This document shows positions 8,002 through 21,108 of a DNA stretch of 64,000 nt, one piece after another. This DNA comes from Linyphia triangularis (taxonomy: Eukaryota > Arthropoda > Arachnida > Araneae > Linyphiidae). Position numbers and translations under genes: made by a program. The notes beneath the pieces were generated by a model that had not been told where the DNA came from, did no database searches, and saw only the letters and a list, made by a program, of their open reading frames with translations. Each line of letters begins with the position of its first letter. The stretch's first letter is position 1. The stretch is from the NCBI GenBank assembly GCA_963978545.1, contig OZ021732.1, positions 31,526,123 to 31,590,122 of the forward strand, given 5' to 3'.

Positions 8002-10506
8002 TAGGGTGGTTTAAAAAAATCTATTTTTTTTTTTTTTTTTGAAACGCATGAGGTGAAAAAAGTTGTTACATATCTAGATAAGAAAAACTGAAAAAAAAAA
8101 AAAAATCTTTTGATTGCGCATTCACCTCAAAGTTTGGAAAAAATACAAAAAATAACTATTTTTCCAAATTTTTTTTAAATTTCTAAACATTATATATTTG
8201 AAAGGCAATAGTTGTGCAATGTGTAGTGAAAGGGTAGTAGCACATAGGAAAATACTATTTTATGCATTTTTAAAACATATATTGGTAATTAAAAATACTC
8301 AAAAGTAAAAATTTTTTGTAAAAAATAATGATTTTTCTGTAAAATGGGTGCTATCGTTATTTCTTAATTTTTTTTTTTTAAATCATGCTTTTGTTCCTTT
8401 GGTTCACTTTTTTCTCGAGCTTTCTATCTTAGTGTTGCACTTTGAAGGAAACTTTTGTAGAAAAGCAGGGGATAATGGATTTTTTTTTTAAAAAGGTGTT
8501 GTCCTACTGTCTTTGGCATCAGTGCCACCTATTTTCGCCTTGTCTCTTTACACAAGCTTTCGACAGCTTGTGAGTGACAAGGAAACGAGTTGAAGTCTGA
8601 TTTTAGTGGTCCTTAGTAATACCGAAACGCTGGCCAATATCGCCAGACATAGGCTAATCCCGATGTGGAACGTTGTGAATCGGTCGCTGGAAACAACATC
8701 AGTCAATCTCGTCCAATTCTAAATTAAATATAGACGAGGTTTTAAAACGTCAATACACAGTTTTAAAATTAGGATATTATATTTATGATAAACAAAACTA
8801 TATAGTGTTTTTGACATGTTTGTTTGTTGAAAAATTGTGTATTTTAAAACTATGCTTGGCCAGACTAGACAATCTTCCAGTCTTTACCTGTTTCCTCCAA
8901 TACAGCTGTACTACCTCTGATGCGCCAGTCTTTACAAACAAATACTCGTTTGTTACTCTCCTTAAAAAAGGAGGAGTCCTATTAGAAGCACTCCATAATT
9001 ATGTCCACGTAATCAGTGGCAATAAAGTTAAGTTTGGTTACCTTGAAATACCTGATTATTTTTCTCTAGGAAAGTTCTAGAGAGTTCAAAACCCGAAGCC
9101 CTAATTCTCTTACATCTCTCTTTCGTTCAAAATCATTGCCAAAATCAAATTTTTTGGGTGATTGAAGGAAGCATTTCGTTTAATAACGAAGTTTAAAACT
9201 TTTAGTAAATATTCAGGTAGGTATCGAGACAATCGAATTGTCTCATTAGGTCCTTCATAAAATTAACTTAAAAAAAAAAAAAAAAAATTAGAAATTAATG
9301 TGGCATGTAACAATTTAAAATAAAGAATACCGCTTGTTTAAATTTATCTAATGGTTTGCATTCACTCACATATGGTCTAAGTACTCTGTTTTCTGTTGTA
9401 AGCCATCTGTAGTGTGAAAAGAGATTCGGTTTGCGAGCTACCAATTATTGGCCTGATCTAATCGCTGCAAAAATATCAAGAAGATATAACTGATATGTGC
9501 TCAGTACTTTCATCTTAACATGAGAAATTGAACATTCAACACGTAAGAAATCAGGAAGTGGAAATTTTTCACAGTTCTTCAATTTTCACGGTCTTTCAAT
9601 GATCTATGTTCCCACCGAAAGATGTTTGTCCCATTGTAGTATAATCTACGTGTTTAAATAGGGATCTGAATGGTAGCCCATTGAATTATAAGAGGCATAT
9701 ATCCCATTGCAAAGGTCTCCCAACGTGCAATTTGATCTTTTAGATTATTTGCAGCCAGTATTAATGGCAGTCCCAATCACAGCCATGTGCGCTAAGATCC
9801 AATGAATAAGCAAGTAAGTTTATGAGCTTCAAAGGAAGATAAGGCGCCACAAGAAAGGTCAACCAGATTGAAACGCGTCAAAACCCAGTTTTTATCAATG
9901 TTTCAAAGATTATGCACGAAAAATTATTATTGAATAATTACTAATGTAATTTTTTCCCAAGTTCTATTTACTTCATTTAACGCGATACAAGCTCATGTAC
10001 CTCGATAATTTAGTGATTGGTGTATTCGACAAGTTAATGGAAAAAATATATTTTTTGTATTCATTCAAAACTTTGAAGTGAATGTTTGTAGTAAATAAAA
10101 CAATGTTAACAAAAATATGTAAGGATTAACGTTAGTATCCATTTTATAGAAAAATCATTTTTTTAACAAAAAAAAAAATGTATTTTTGAATAGTTAATAT
10201 ATGTTATTTAATATATGAATTTTAAATATATGTTTTAAAAATGTACTGAATAGTGTTTTCCTGTGTTGCACCATCCTTTCACTACACATTGCAAACTATT
10301 GCCTTTCAAATATTTAAATTTTAAAATTTTAAAAAATTTGGAAAAAATAGTTATTTTTGTATTTTCTCTAAACTTTGAGGTAAATGCGCGATCGGAAGAT
10401 ATATTTTTTTCCAAATTTTTTTTTAGTCTTTCTTATCAAGATATGTAAAGATTTTTTTCACCTCATGCGTTTCAAAATAAAAACTATTTTTTTTCTAACC
10501 ACTCTA
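8002..10506 (-). mobile_element. Element C: long-TIR DNA transposon of the TAGGGTGG family
   Basis: The ends 8002-8370 and 10135-10506 match in inverted orientation over about 370 bp. The outer sequence is TAGGGTGGTT on the left and TAGAGTGGTT on the right (reverse complement), and both arms contain GAAACGCATGAGGTGAAAAAA. Between the arms the minus strand keeps fragments of the transposase family also seen in elements A and B. The arms have diverged by indels, so this is an old copy. GTAC lies just outside both ends, so the true terminus may be a few bases further out. I cannot place it in a named superfamily. Confidence 0.65.
8990..9492 (-). pseudogene. Remnant of unclassified transposase family in element C
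   Basis: Read from 9492 downward, broken frames give LYLLDIFAAIRSG, then HYRWLTTENRVLRPYV, then after a gap ERCKRIRASG and the equivalent of IRELGLR near 9100. KVTKLNFIATDYVDII follows near 9050-8997. The order and spacing match element B's better-preserved copy (DQRYLWNIC, ARWLTTANRILRLY, IRELGLRRIL) and element A (ELKFNANDYIDLIDW). In-frame stops and frameshifts occur every few dozen codons. The family is one I associate with many unnamed arthropod proteins. Its role as a transposase is inferred from its place between inverted repeats, not from recognised catalytic residues. Confidence 0.55.
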
Positions 10507-11749
10507 TAGTACAGATTGAAGTTATGGAATGAAAACTATTATATCGTTTGATAAATGTTTTATTTGGAAATGTTTAGTTACTGTATGAACACCCCTTATT
10601 TTAATCAAAATCAGTTTTCACCCAATTTCTATATCAGATTATGTGAAACAGTTAATAGAATTCTAATTTTGTATTCTTCAATAATTGATCTTAAACACTA
10701 GCTTTTAAAGTTTAAATATCAGGTACAAAGTGTTTCTCATGAAAAATCATGATATGATTATAGCTGAACTTTCAAGTTGCCAAATGTTACAATTCAAAAA
10801 ATACTTGCGAGAACTGGAAAACTGGCCAAACACCCTCCGAGTCACACGTTGAATTTAATAAAAATAGTTGATATTCAAAAGGACTTGTGACCTGCACCTA
10901 TCCACCTTCAAAAAATCATATATTAATTCGTATAATAGTTTCAGGGAATAATATTTATCTATTCAAAATATCTTTCTCACCTTTTAGTATTATTACATAA
11001 TATATTAAATTTATATTTTTATATGTAAATGCTTTTTTAAAAGGAGCACAAACAAATCTTCCAGAATAATTTCACTACATTGAAGGAGTATTAGAAGATC
11101 ATTCAGCATGAATTGTTCACAAATATAATATCGGCTATGTGTTTCTACTTAAAGACCGTATCTCTAATGTTATAACTTAGGGAAATTGATAAGAATGTAA
11201 TCATCATAATAAAATGAGATATCCAGGAACACACTTCTTCAACCTCTTCATATATCGGGAAATAAGTTATTTTTTTCTCAAACAGCATGGATATCGACAG
11301 AAGAATCTTTTCGGTAGGATCACTAATGAAATTTCCGATGTGTCGCATTAAGAAACAAACAATGTAGAAATTTTTCTTATACTAACTCGAAATAAAACTT
11401 AAAAAGTACTCTTTAAAGTTAAAAATGCATGATAAAAAAGAGCTTGTAGTTATTGAATACATTTTATTTAAAAATATTATTGCAATTACTTATATATATA
11501 TATTACATAAATACAACACGTATATTCAAATATTATTATTAAAATAAAATTGTACAAACAAACAAACAAACTTAAGTATGAAAAACAAAATTTGAATAGG
11601 GGATAAAAAATGAGATTACAAATTTGGTAAAAAACCTGTATAGTGAAGAAAGGTAAAAAGTGATGAGTGAGGTGGTAAACAAGGTTTGTGAATCCTCTTT
11701 TGTAGAACACATTCGCATATCTAATGATGTGTATCATACGAATTGTACA
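10507..11749. other. No gene seen
   Basis: A+T-rich sequence with only short chance frames. The longest lies at 11145-11348 on the minus strand and has no recognisable motif. A short TATATA run lies near 11491 and a CAAA-rich run near 11556. Confidence 0.6.
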
Positions 11750-12347
11750 GGTTGGGATGTAGGATGGATTATCGAAAATATGATAAAAAGAGTTGTCCAA
11801 AAAGGAAATTTGCAGTGAATGCTCTGGTACACTCGATTTACGGTATTGAGGCGAAGCTGTAGCAAACGACGTATGAAGGCCAACGATAGATCTTGGCACA
11901 AATTGTAAAGGCTTTTGATAGTGAAGTGCGAAAGGCTCTTTAGCAGATCCCCAAAGCATACTGTTGAATTGTATCGAGCTTGCGACACCTCAATGGACGA
12001 GACAGTCGTATATGTTTTACGCCCGGGAGAAAAAGGTAATTTTCTTATAAAATAATACTCCAAGAAACTTTACCTTAAAAACAACGGCTTATCTGTTACA
12101 ATGCATAAAAATTAGTGGGTGTGAATGCAAATTGTACGTCTACAGAAATAGACGCAAGATATCTTTTCAGTTTAGAAACTGAAAATGTTTTCTAAACTTT
12201 CTTCAAGAAGGGGAGAAATAGCAGTTTGGAAATAAGAAAGACAAATTTTTTACTTGATGTAAGCAATGCCATAAGGACCAGGTGAAGTCATTCTTCCTTT
12301 CCGGAGGCTTCGAATCAACTCCCTTTCAGTGAATTGCATATCATTAG

Positions 12348-12682
12348 TGTCTCGGTGGGTACTCGGGAGTGTAGTGGTAGAGTAGAAAGAAATCGTATTA
12401 AAAGTAGATAAACAAATTTATTTAAAATAACATGAGTAAATGGCTAGACAACTTCCACTTGTGAAGTGCTTCCAGAAAAAAACCCACGACAACTCTTACT
12501 GAAATAAAACAACTATAAATACTTTTGGCGGCTGTTACAAATGGCAGATTACACAGACTAATTTACATAAATGCAACGCAAACGGCTCGGTCAGTCTGAC
12601 AAGGTGCTGCATTGTCAGTCTGACGAGGCTTTTGGATTATAGATCCTAAGCTGCTCCAGTGGTATGTGTGCTTGTCGTCACA
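12348..12682 (-). repeat. Probable solo LTR inserted in the LINE
   Basis: On the minus strand the 335 bp segment begins TGTGACGACAAG and ends CCCACCGAGACA. It contains a TATTTATAG box, an AATAAA signal about 140 bases later and a T-rich stretch, the usual layout of an arthropod LTR. It falls exactly between two LINE fragments that would otherwise be adjacent, which defines it as an insertion. No clear 5 bp target duplication remains (GATAA and CTAAT flank it). On the plus strand TCAGTCTGAC followed by RAGG occurs twice about 28 bases apart (12591-12626) and may be a regulatory motif. Confidence 0.5.
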
Positions 12683-13266
12683 TTATCAAATGCATACAGG
12701 AAGTTAGATTAATATGATGAGATTCAGTATGATGAAAAATTCTCTGAATAATTTGAGAAATTGGAAGCTGCAGAAAAAAGGTGATCGATGGCATTGGAAA
12801 TATCAACAGATTAAGAAAAAAGTTAACCATTTTCTTTCACGAACAAGATGAAATGTTCGAAATACAACCGTATGGCCTTCAGGACTCCTCCCTATAATTA
12901 TTTAAAAGGAATGACAGATGTTATTCTAAAGACATACTTTTTATATGATTGTTTTTTTAATACGAAGGCAAACATGTCGATTAAAGGACTTTGCACTCTT
13001 GAATTTCATTAGATTTTCAGATGGGGGACGTTTACTAAAAGTATTCCAGTCTTATCTGCATCTCTTGTGGACTGTCTTGCAATCCTCTATTCCATCGCGT
13101 TTTCCGTCTTGGTAGTTTTGATGAAACAGGTACAGAAATAAGAGAATCTTCCATTATGGACAGATTTTACGGCTTCATTGATAAAATCTTGATGCACCAT
13201 CTCTGCAGTCAAATTAACGGAAGAAAATAAAGTTCAAACCAACACTTCGACTCTTAAATGAGGAAG

Positions 13267-13447
13267 GCCGACCAAACGCTATAGTGGTTAGCGTGCTAGC
13301 TTCTAGACCGCGAGGTTGCGGGCTCGAGTCCCGTGTTAGGCATGGGTGTTTGTAAATGTATGTTGGCTTGTCTAATGACGAATGTTTCGGCACATTATAG
13401 CCCTCGTGTTGCTGACGGCGCCAGATAATCTGAAAACAACCAACCAA
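13267..13447 (+). mobile_element. tRNA-derived SINE, copy 2
   Basis: Same family as 7019-7202, in plus orientation. The A box is TAGTGGTTAGCGTG and the B box GGGCTCGAGTCCC, and the tail is AACAACCAACCAA. A perfect 14 bp target duplication CTTAAATGAGGAAG flanks it (13253-13266 and 13448-13461). It lies within the LINE remnant. Confidence 0.88.
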
Positions 13448-13739
13448 CTTAAATGAGGAAGACAGTTAAAGGGATAAATTCCACATCCTGTAAATTTAAA
13501 ATACGCTGCAAAAATGATCACTATGGAAGATAGATAATTTTTAACATTAAATGACCACTGTAATAGAAGAGGTGGTGAACACAAAACTTGATCTATGGCA
13601 TGAAAAGTCGATAGGTTGTGGAAGTTGGTGTTCCGTTCTTCATTTAGAACACAAGTGTTTTGATCTCCAATATGTCTTTCAATATGGTTTCAATGGGTAT
13701 TGTTATCAGGACTACCCTAAGAATGTTAAATAATTATTT

Positions 13740-14391
13740 AGTTTTTGAACATTTGTATTTAGCTTGTTTACTTTCTTGGTGAAATAATTATTTTGTCAGT
13801 TGTTATATGGGAAGAGATTTAATTTTTATGATACATTATGTGATTGTCTATTTTAGAACATCGGTTTAGTTTTGAATATTTTTCTGTTTGTACAACGAAT
13901 TTTTTTTTTTCTGAATGCTGAATAAAAATTATATGGAGTTTTAAAACAACTAGTTTAACACTTTCTGTAAAAAGGAAGGGATTAAACATGAAAGGTCGAA
14001 AGAATATTCAACAGAAATAAATGTGGTGACTGAAAGACTTAATAATTCTATATGTTTGGACCTATTTATTTTAATATTATTTTTCGAAAACATTATTGAA
14101 GATTGATCGTCACAGGAAATTACTGATTTCTTAAAAGTTATTGTAAACCTCTCACACTAAGGAAAAATATTGTTCATCCATAAAAGCTCACGAACTTTCT
14201 CTGATAAAGCTATGTATTCTACCTCCTTGGTAGGCAAGGAAAGTCAGACAGCTAATTGGTGATGAATGTAAATGGAAAACATTTCCATTCAGACTGCCTG
14301 GAATCTTTGCCTGGAAAATCAAAGGAATGACTGCAGCTGGATCAAGATTTTAACAATTCATTTAATTTACAAAGGGTTCCAAGTCTACACT
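13740..14391. other. No gene seen
   Basis: A+T-rich sequence between the LINE remnant and repeat D1. I see no motif, repeat or usable frame. Confidence 0.5.
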
Positions 14392-14995
14392 GAAATCAGA
14401 CTAACCCCAGATCGTGCTTGAGGAAACAAGTACGCGACCCATCACGGTCGGGATCAAAATTAGAGATCAAAGTAATTATATGACTATGGCCTGTAAAAAG
14501 GGTCTTGAGAGAGTCAAGAGTCTAAGGTGCCTGCCAAGTGGAGAGTTTCAGATTATGAATGTCAATATCAAATATGGGTTTTCCCGTCTTAACTTTTTCA
14601 AGCTTCTTAAAAACTCACTTATTGGTCTTATCGGAGAAAGGTGTGTTCCGTACTTACAATTGGTCACCTCTAAGAAGAGAAGGCTGTCGCAAACACTCCT
14701 TTGTATTATCTGGTTGGCAAAGCGGTTAATCTTTGTATTAGCGGTGTGGGTGTCCTAAATCCTTAACTGCCGAAAAAGTGTCTAAAAATGTCACCAATGA
14801 CTCGCTATGTCTAGCTTCCTTGACAATTGGATATACGATGCATTCATCTTTGGAGTGAGTTTTACGTTTGTTGGTCAGACACCGCGTCTACAGATCGCAG
14901 TTGGACTGGCACAAGGGGGGGGGGGGATTATAGCATTTTCCTGTTGAAGCCAGCCTCCTTGAATTTCCAGTGTGATGAACATAGCTTCATCCCAT
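14392..14995 (+). repeat. Dispersed repeat D, copy 1
   Basis: About 600 bp match, in inverted orientation, the two halves of copy 2 at 54795-55030 and 52003-52370. Shared blocks include CACTTGGCAGG-type sequence near 14530 (GTGCCTGCCAAGTGGAGAG), CTTACAATTGGT, AAGAGAAGGCTGTCGC, GTGAGTTTTACGTTTG and CAGTGTGATGAACATAGC. A run of 12 G lies at 14917-14928. Broken frames are partly parallel between the copies, but I recognise no protein, so the class of the repeat is open. Confidence 0.6.
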
Positions 14996-17900
14996 CAATC
15001 AACATCTCAAAGGTATTTTCAGTTCAAAAAATATTTTCACATATAACTAATTAATCACAAAAACAAGATTCAATCAGTAGAGTCAATCTCAACTTTCAAA
15101 ACTTTTCAACTTCAAAGGGATTTTTCAGTCTCAAACGTTGCATTCCAGCAAAAAAAATCATTCAAATGAAATAATTTTCATGTTCTATCTTCTTGCGATA
15201 CCCTTCTTTTATCCTACAAAAGAATTCATCCATGCTCTTTAAAAGCATCATTAAAAAATCTATTCAAGGAAATGCGAGATGAGAAATGAGTTCGTGGTCA
15301 CAGGGAAGCCTTATATTTCTCATATTTCATCAAATATTTATCTTTTTTCCAAAACTAGAATCATAAGAGTTGAGAAAGTGTTTTGGTATCGATTATTCCC
15401 ATGAGAGGTTTTATATTGAGGCAGAATTGCTTTTAACAGACAAATGCAGACAAAGGCAAATGACAAAATGATTGGCTGCTATTATTCGTCGTTTTTGTGG
15501 GGCAGAAAATTATCATTTATCAGTATTTCATCTTCTACAGCTTCTTTTTTTTTGAAGAATGAGAGATTTTTCTGGAAATGAGGATCGAGGTATAAAGGCG
15601 TTTTTTGTTATAACATCATAAAGAGATGGAATCGGGATAAGATATTTATATTTCTTACATGAATGGAGAGGTATTCATTGGGGATATCTATTATGAAATG
15701 AAATTCTAACAAGTAGTCTTTGAAAATGCAACTAGATTTGTTGATTCATTTGAATCCGAAAAAAGAAAAATATGCGAGATATTATTGATTTATTCTTGCA
15801 TTCGCGCATCCCTGAACTTGAGACATTATAATTTATAAATATTTAAATATTAAAACAAATATTGATGTGTAGTTTAGTAATATTAAATATCACTAGGTAA
15901 TAAATAAACACAATATATATTTGTATATTTAATTTAAATAGATTTAACATTAAAAATTATCTAACAAAAGTATTTATTCGTCGATAAAAAATAATACTTT
16001 TCTTTCTAATCAAATACAAACTTTTTACATAATTAATATGATTCTGTATGTTTCACACTTCAAGGATTTTTGTTTGAATGTTTCCTTTCCATTTTTGATA
16101 GTTACGAGGGGTAATTGATTCCTGATTGTTCTTGAAGTTTATTTGATAGTGATCTAGTGCCCACTCAGTCTCAAATGATTATGAAGTAGAAAATGTTGGG
16201 GAGAAGCAAAGGTGATATGTGCACAGTGTTGACCACATTGCCATTTCCCCTCCCATAGTATGGAAATTGTGGATATCTTCTCTCATGGCTCACTTCGGGC
16301 TATTAAAGGAGTGCTTTTCATAAGTATTCATAAGCATCTTTGTTAACTATTTGTAAACTAAATAAATTTTATGCATTTAAAGACCACAAAAGTGTCATAT
16401 TTTATTTATCAAAAGAAATCGAGATGCGATGTCTAGGCTTCTCAGTTCCACTGTGTAAATGAATTTTGAAATAGGCTTATGCACATGTTACTAATACTAA
16501 AAATAATTTATTTCGATGTTAGACTTAAATTTAAAGCAAATTAAAATAAGAGCACTATCAAACTTTCTGAAATATAAAGGTTTTTATGTAAATAACTGGA
16601 AAGCACTTTGTTTAATTCACTTCGTATACAGGTGGAAATCAATGCAGAAATCAATAAAAGGGCTTAGCTATTCAAATTCTTTGTTCAGTGCACTTTAGGC
16701 TGTAGTGTGGGTAGAAAATAAAACAAATGCTTAAATTCCCGGCTGTATGACTCCTAGTGACCGGATTGGTTCTCGAAAAACTCTCATGCAAAGAAATAAA
16801 ATATATAACATTGAAAATATTCACAAAAATAGAAAAGTTCTTTTGTATGAGAAGTATAATCGATTATCATTTTAAAGTCAATATTCATCTAAATAAAGTA
16901 ATATTTTATCCGTTATTTAGTAAGCCATTAAAGTCAAAAAGTATTGAAAAATTAATAGGAAGAACCAACAATACGTATACGTTCACAAAGAACAAGCAAA
17001 AAGTAAAATGGAATCTAACACATTCCCTTTCGAGAGGAAGATTGCAAACATATGCATGTGTTTACTTATTAGATTAGTAAAATAAATCCCGTGTTTACAT
17101 GTGGTCGTATAAACGAGAACAGAACAAACAGAGATAGCTCTGACTTTCCTTCGAAGATTTTATTTTTGGAAAGGTTTTTGAAAAACAGTAGCACATTTTA
17201 ATTCTCGAAAAGCCTTAAGCCAACAAACTCTCTCTCTCTAAATTAATGTTAAACACTGTTATAACTCAAATCCTACTTAATTAAATTTAAACGAAAGGGA
17301 AAATTTAATTAGGTTAGTAGCAAAAAAGTCACATTTTGACTGAAGACTCAATGCAAACTATGAGAATTTCTCGTTTTAATAAAACCCTAAATTTGGAATT
17401 TAAGTTTAAGAAAGGAAACATTTGCTAAGAGAGATTGCCACAATTATCTTTTAAAGTAAGGTATAATTTTATTAAACTTCAATTAAGAGCACATGGAGTT
17501 AGTCTGCATATGTCTGTAAAGATATTTTAATCTTCAGGTATGATATAAGTAAGACATTTTTGGAATAAATAAACCCTCAATTTCTCTGGATAAGTTCTTG
17601 AGCTAGCTAACAATATCAGGATTATTTAATATTTTTTTCTGTTTTAAAAGACATCACTATATTTTTGAACTAATTAACACATTAATAGCAATACTAATTT
17701 TCATATTTTTGTTAAATAAATACTTTTTTAAAATTTTTAATTTATTTTCTATTATTAAAAGTTTATTATAATAAATCAGATTTACCCTTTCAGTGTAGTA
17801 TCAGAGAGTTACATTTTATTAGTATTAAAAACATTCTATCTGAATAATTATTTTTTCCTGGTCAAACTCAAAGTACTTTTTTCTACCTAAAATTTTTTTA

Positions 17901-19791
17901 TCCAGCGGACCTTTTATATCTGGAAACATGTATAATTACTGGAATCCATTTATTAATAACTATATGACCAGAAACTTTTAGATTATCCTCGGCATATAAA
18001 CTGTATGAACACCACACAAATAAAATATGTTACCTTCGTGTTTGATATTTATATCAGGCCTGAAGATCGAATTGCTCAAATCCTCTTTACTAAGAATAGA
18101 CAATATTAAAAAGACGGAAATCATTCCGAAAATTTTCACAAGTAAGTATAACAAGGGAGAACAATAATTTTTATTCAGTGCAAATGTCATCTTGCTAATG
18201 TTTATTGGACTAACTATCTCAGTCGCTATTGTATCTATACACATCAGAAATCAGAGTTTTCTGATTCAAGAAGTTAATAAATAATACAACGTATAAAAAC
18301 ACAGTTTTTAATATAATCCTTAATACGCATTGCCAATTTTTATATTCATTAACACAGTGCCGATTCTGTAAACAGCGTGTGCTTGGTGTTTACATCTCAT
18401 TCTAAATATCAAAAACATTTCTATTAGCAAAATGTGAGGCAAACTACGTTTCAAAATTTCTTTGTAAAAATTAACGTGAATTTATGCACTCATATCCAAA
18501 TATCTTTTTTATTTATTCTGATTATAGCAAGTTTAATATTTATAAAAATAAAAAAAAATTGGCAACAGGAAATAGTTTCTTCAATGTTCGGTTAAATAAC
18601 ATTTAAGCGTGATTGGACACTAACTATTTTAGATACACTGGGGTAATAAGAACTTTCTATTATAGTTCGTCTTTTTAGAATCCGTTTTAGGCAACTATAT
18701 GTTTTTCACTTTAATCAAATTGGAATGAAGGTTTAAATTTTCTGCACAAATATACAGCTTTAAGTATAGGACTTCAGACTTTATTAATACATAATCTCAT
18801 CTAAAGAGAATCATATTCTGAATCTTAATTTATACATATATAATAATGAATCTTAATATATAATTAATAATCAATGAAATTTATGTTAGTAATTTATTTG
18901 TAAAAAACATGAAGCGACTTCTTGTTTCTTGTTTTAAGATTTTGAATCTTTTAATTATATTAAAAATAAAATTGACGTATTCATAAGGATTATAGTGGAA
19001 ATCTTGAGACTTATGAAAAATTAAGTATATTCATTAATAACTTTCAATCTATTTTAGAAATACATATTAGTTAAAACAATGCAGGTAAGTGAAAAGCTTT
19101 TAGTGAGAAATGATTAACTAGAAAAATAAAAATGTTTGTACTCGGGTATTTTCTGAAGGTATTTTACTCAAATTGAAAAATAAATTCAATGTGTAGTATT
19201 TATTTTAATTGAAATGTTACATCTATTTTTATTTTAAAAATTCATAACCTTTTAGGACTTGTTTATTTAAAAAATATTTCTTTAAACACATATTTTTGTT
19301 TTTGATGCACTTTTAAAGAACCTCTAGACACTGTGTAATTTCAGATGACATTTTTTATGCATGATTATTTTTATTTATTTATCTTCCATTTTGTTTGGAA
19401 CCTGGTAAAATTATGCTAATTATTTCAATTTGAAAAATTAATATTTTAAATAAAGTATTTATTTTTCATTAATATTTGATTTCATTTTTAAATAAGCAAT
19501 TGGATTAAAATGCAGGGAAAACATATTATAGGTAAATAGTAAATAATGAATTAATGAAAAAAGTTCGAAGTAAATCTGCTCATAGATAAGTCATTTATAC
19601 CGGTTAATCAATTTTGCTGAGAAGATTTTTCATAAATCTTTCTTTTATTAACGTTATGGAGAAAGAATAATAATATACATTTCACAATAAAATCTCATTT
19701 AATTTTTTTTAATATTTATTTCTTAGAATATTAAAATTGGAATTGAAAATTCATTCTTAAACGAACACATGTAGCTGTTTCCTTGGTATTC

Positions 19792-19834
<43 letters not shown>

Positions 19835-21108
19835 ACCCAGATTTTTCTGCAGATTTAATTCAAATTATTTTTATTACATAAATATTAATGCATTTTCCAG
19901 TTCCCACTGATTGAATATATAATATTCGATAATAAGAGTATATTCTTTCATCAACTTATCTGGAATATTTCGTGTAAACTTGCTATTTAATGAAATAAAA
20001 TACTTTACATGATTATAATTATAATAATACCGAGTTCAAATTCTTGTGAAATTAATGTTGTTTGTGGATGTAATTTTGTCTAGGCTTTATTATTTACAAA
20101 ATTCAATTAGAATCTGTTCAAAATGCTTTACTTTTTAAAAAACCACGAATTTTTCAGAATATTTCCATCTTAAAATTTTATGGATGCTGCTCCATTGCAG
20201 AAACTGTCGAAATTAATTAAAAAAATGCTTCCTGAAAGTTAGCAGATAACTTTATATTTTTTTCTCAGTTTGGGCCAAAGAAGGACCCCAGGGCCAAAGT
20301 AGCCCGCATTCACGGTGTCATTAGGATAACTTTTCCGATACCAATTCAAATGAGCTTTGCTTAGGTATTACATTTATTTTTACAACTTTGATATATCCCT
20401 TTAATTATGAAAAATGTGATTGCAATAAAGGGAAAAATTCCCCGAAGCCTAAATATTTAACTGTCCACTTATGTAAGAAGTAGTATAACCTCTAATCTTG
20501 TATGCATCTTTATCTAATATTTATTTTAATGTTGGCGTGTGATATTTTCAATTTCAAGCATGATAGGTTATGAATTGGGCAATGCAAATTCAAGTCTAAA
20601 ATAAAACACAAATACTACATTCCAGTACTCTTGGTTGACTGTATTTAACAAATATATTTCTCAATTTCGAGTATATAAATACACCCTATTTGCTAACAGA
20701 TAAGTAAACAAACAGTTGTTGGTTCTTTGGAAATGGATTTTCATAAGACATCTTCGTTTTCAAAGGAAATATTGCTAAAATTGTGGAAATACGAAATGGT
20801 CTTACCCACCGAATGTACACATAAAGTAATACTCAGGGTGTGAGAACCCATTTACAGTTGATAGCTTTTCAGATACAATATCTGTTAGTTTGCTCATGGT
20901 TATAAACATCTTATTTTAGTCAGTTACTTTAATTAACCATGTTTACTTGTAAGTATTGTGCGTATTTTGCTTCACTATCGAACGTAGAATAAAATAAATG
21001 TAACATTTGCATTTAATATTTTATGAAATTTTTATTAATGTATATTAATCCAAAGTAAACGTATTTTATTGATTTGCTATTCCCAAAATACAGTTATGTA
21101 ATGAAGGA
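14996..21108. other. Long A+T-rich stretch without recognised genes
   Basis: About 6 kb of low-complexity A+T-rich DNA. It holds a run of 39 A (19795-19833) and many TAAT-type motifs. A frame of 88 codons at 17978-18244 on the minus strand has a hydrophobic segment (LLYLLVKIFGMISVFLIL), but no supporting splice site or homology that I recognise. I call no gene. Confidence 0.6.

Larger units (their letters stand above)
11750..13735 (-). mobile_element. Decayed non-LTR retrotransposon (APE-type LINE), interrupted twice
   Basis: Reading down the minus strand, fragments follow the order of a Jockey/I-like ORF2. At 13720-13480 is the end of an AP endonuclease domain (CVLNEERNTNFH, FHAIDQVLCSPP). 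At 13200-12900 is the linker before the reverse transcriptase (SENLMKFKSAKSF). Near 12800 is FSAASNFSNYSENF, and at 12340-12243 the start of the reverse transcriptase domain (FTERELIRSLRKGR, SPGPYGI, with Y in place of the conserved D of PGPDG). At about 12000-11780 is the post-RT segment (KLDTIQQYALGIC, AFRTSL). The polymerase core with its YADD motif is deleted. A SINE (13267-13447) and an LTR-like segment (12348-12682) interrupt it. It is dead. Confidence 0.65.

Noticed and set aside
17978..18244. 88-codon minus-strand frame with a hydrophobic segment
   Set aside because: No splice donor in a convincing place, no motif, and hydrophobic frames arise easily in A+T-rich DNA.
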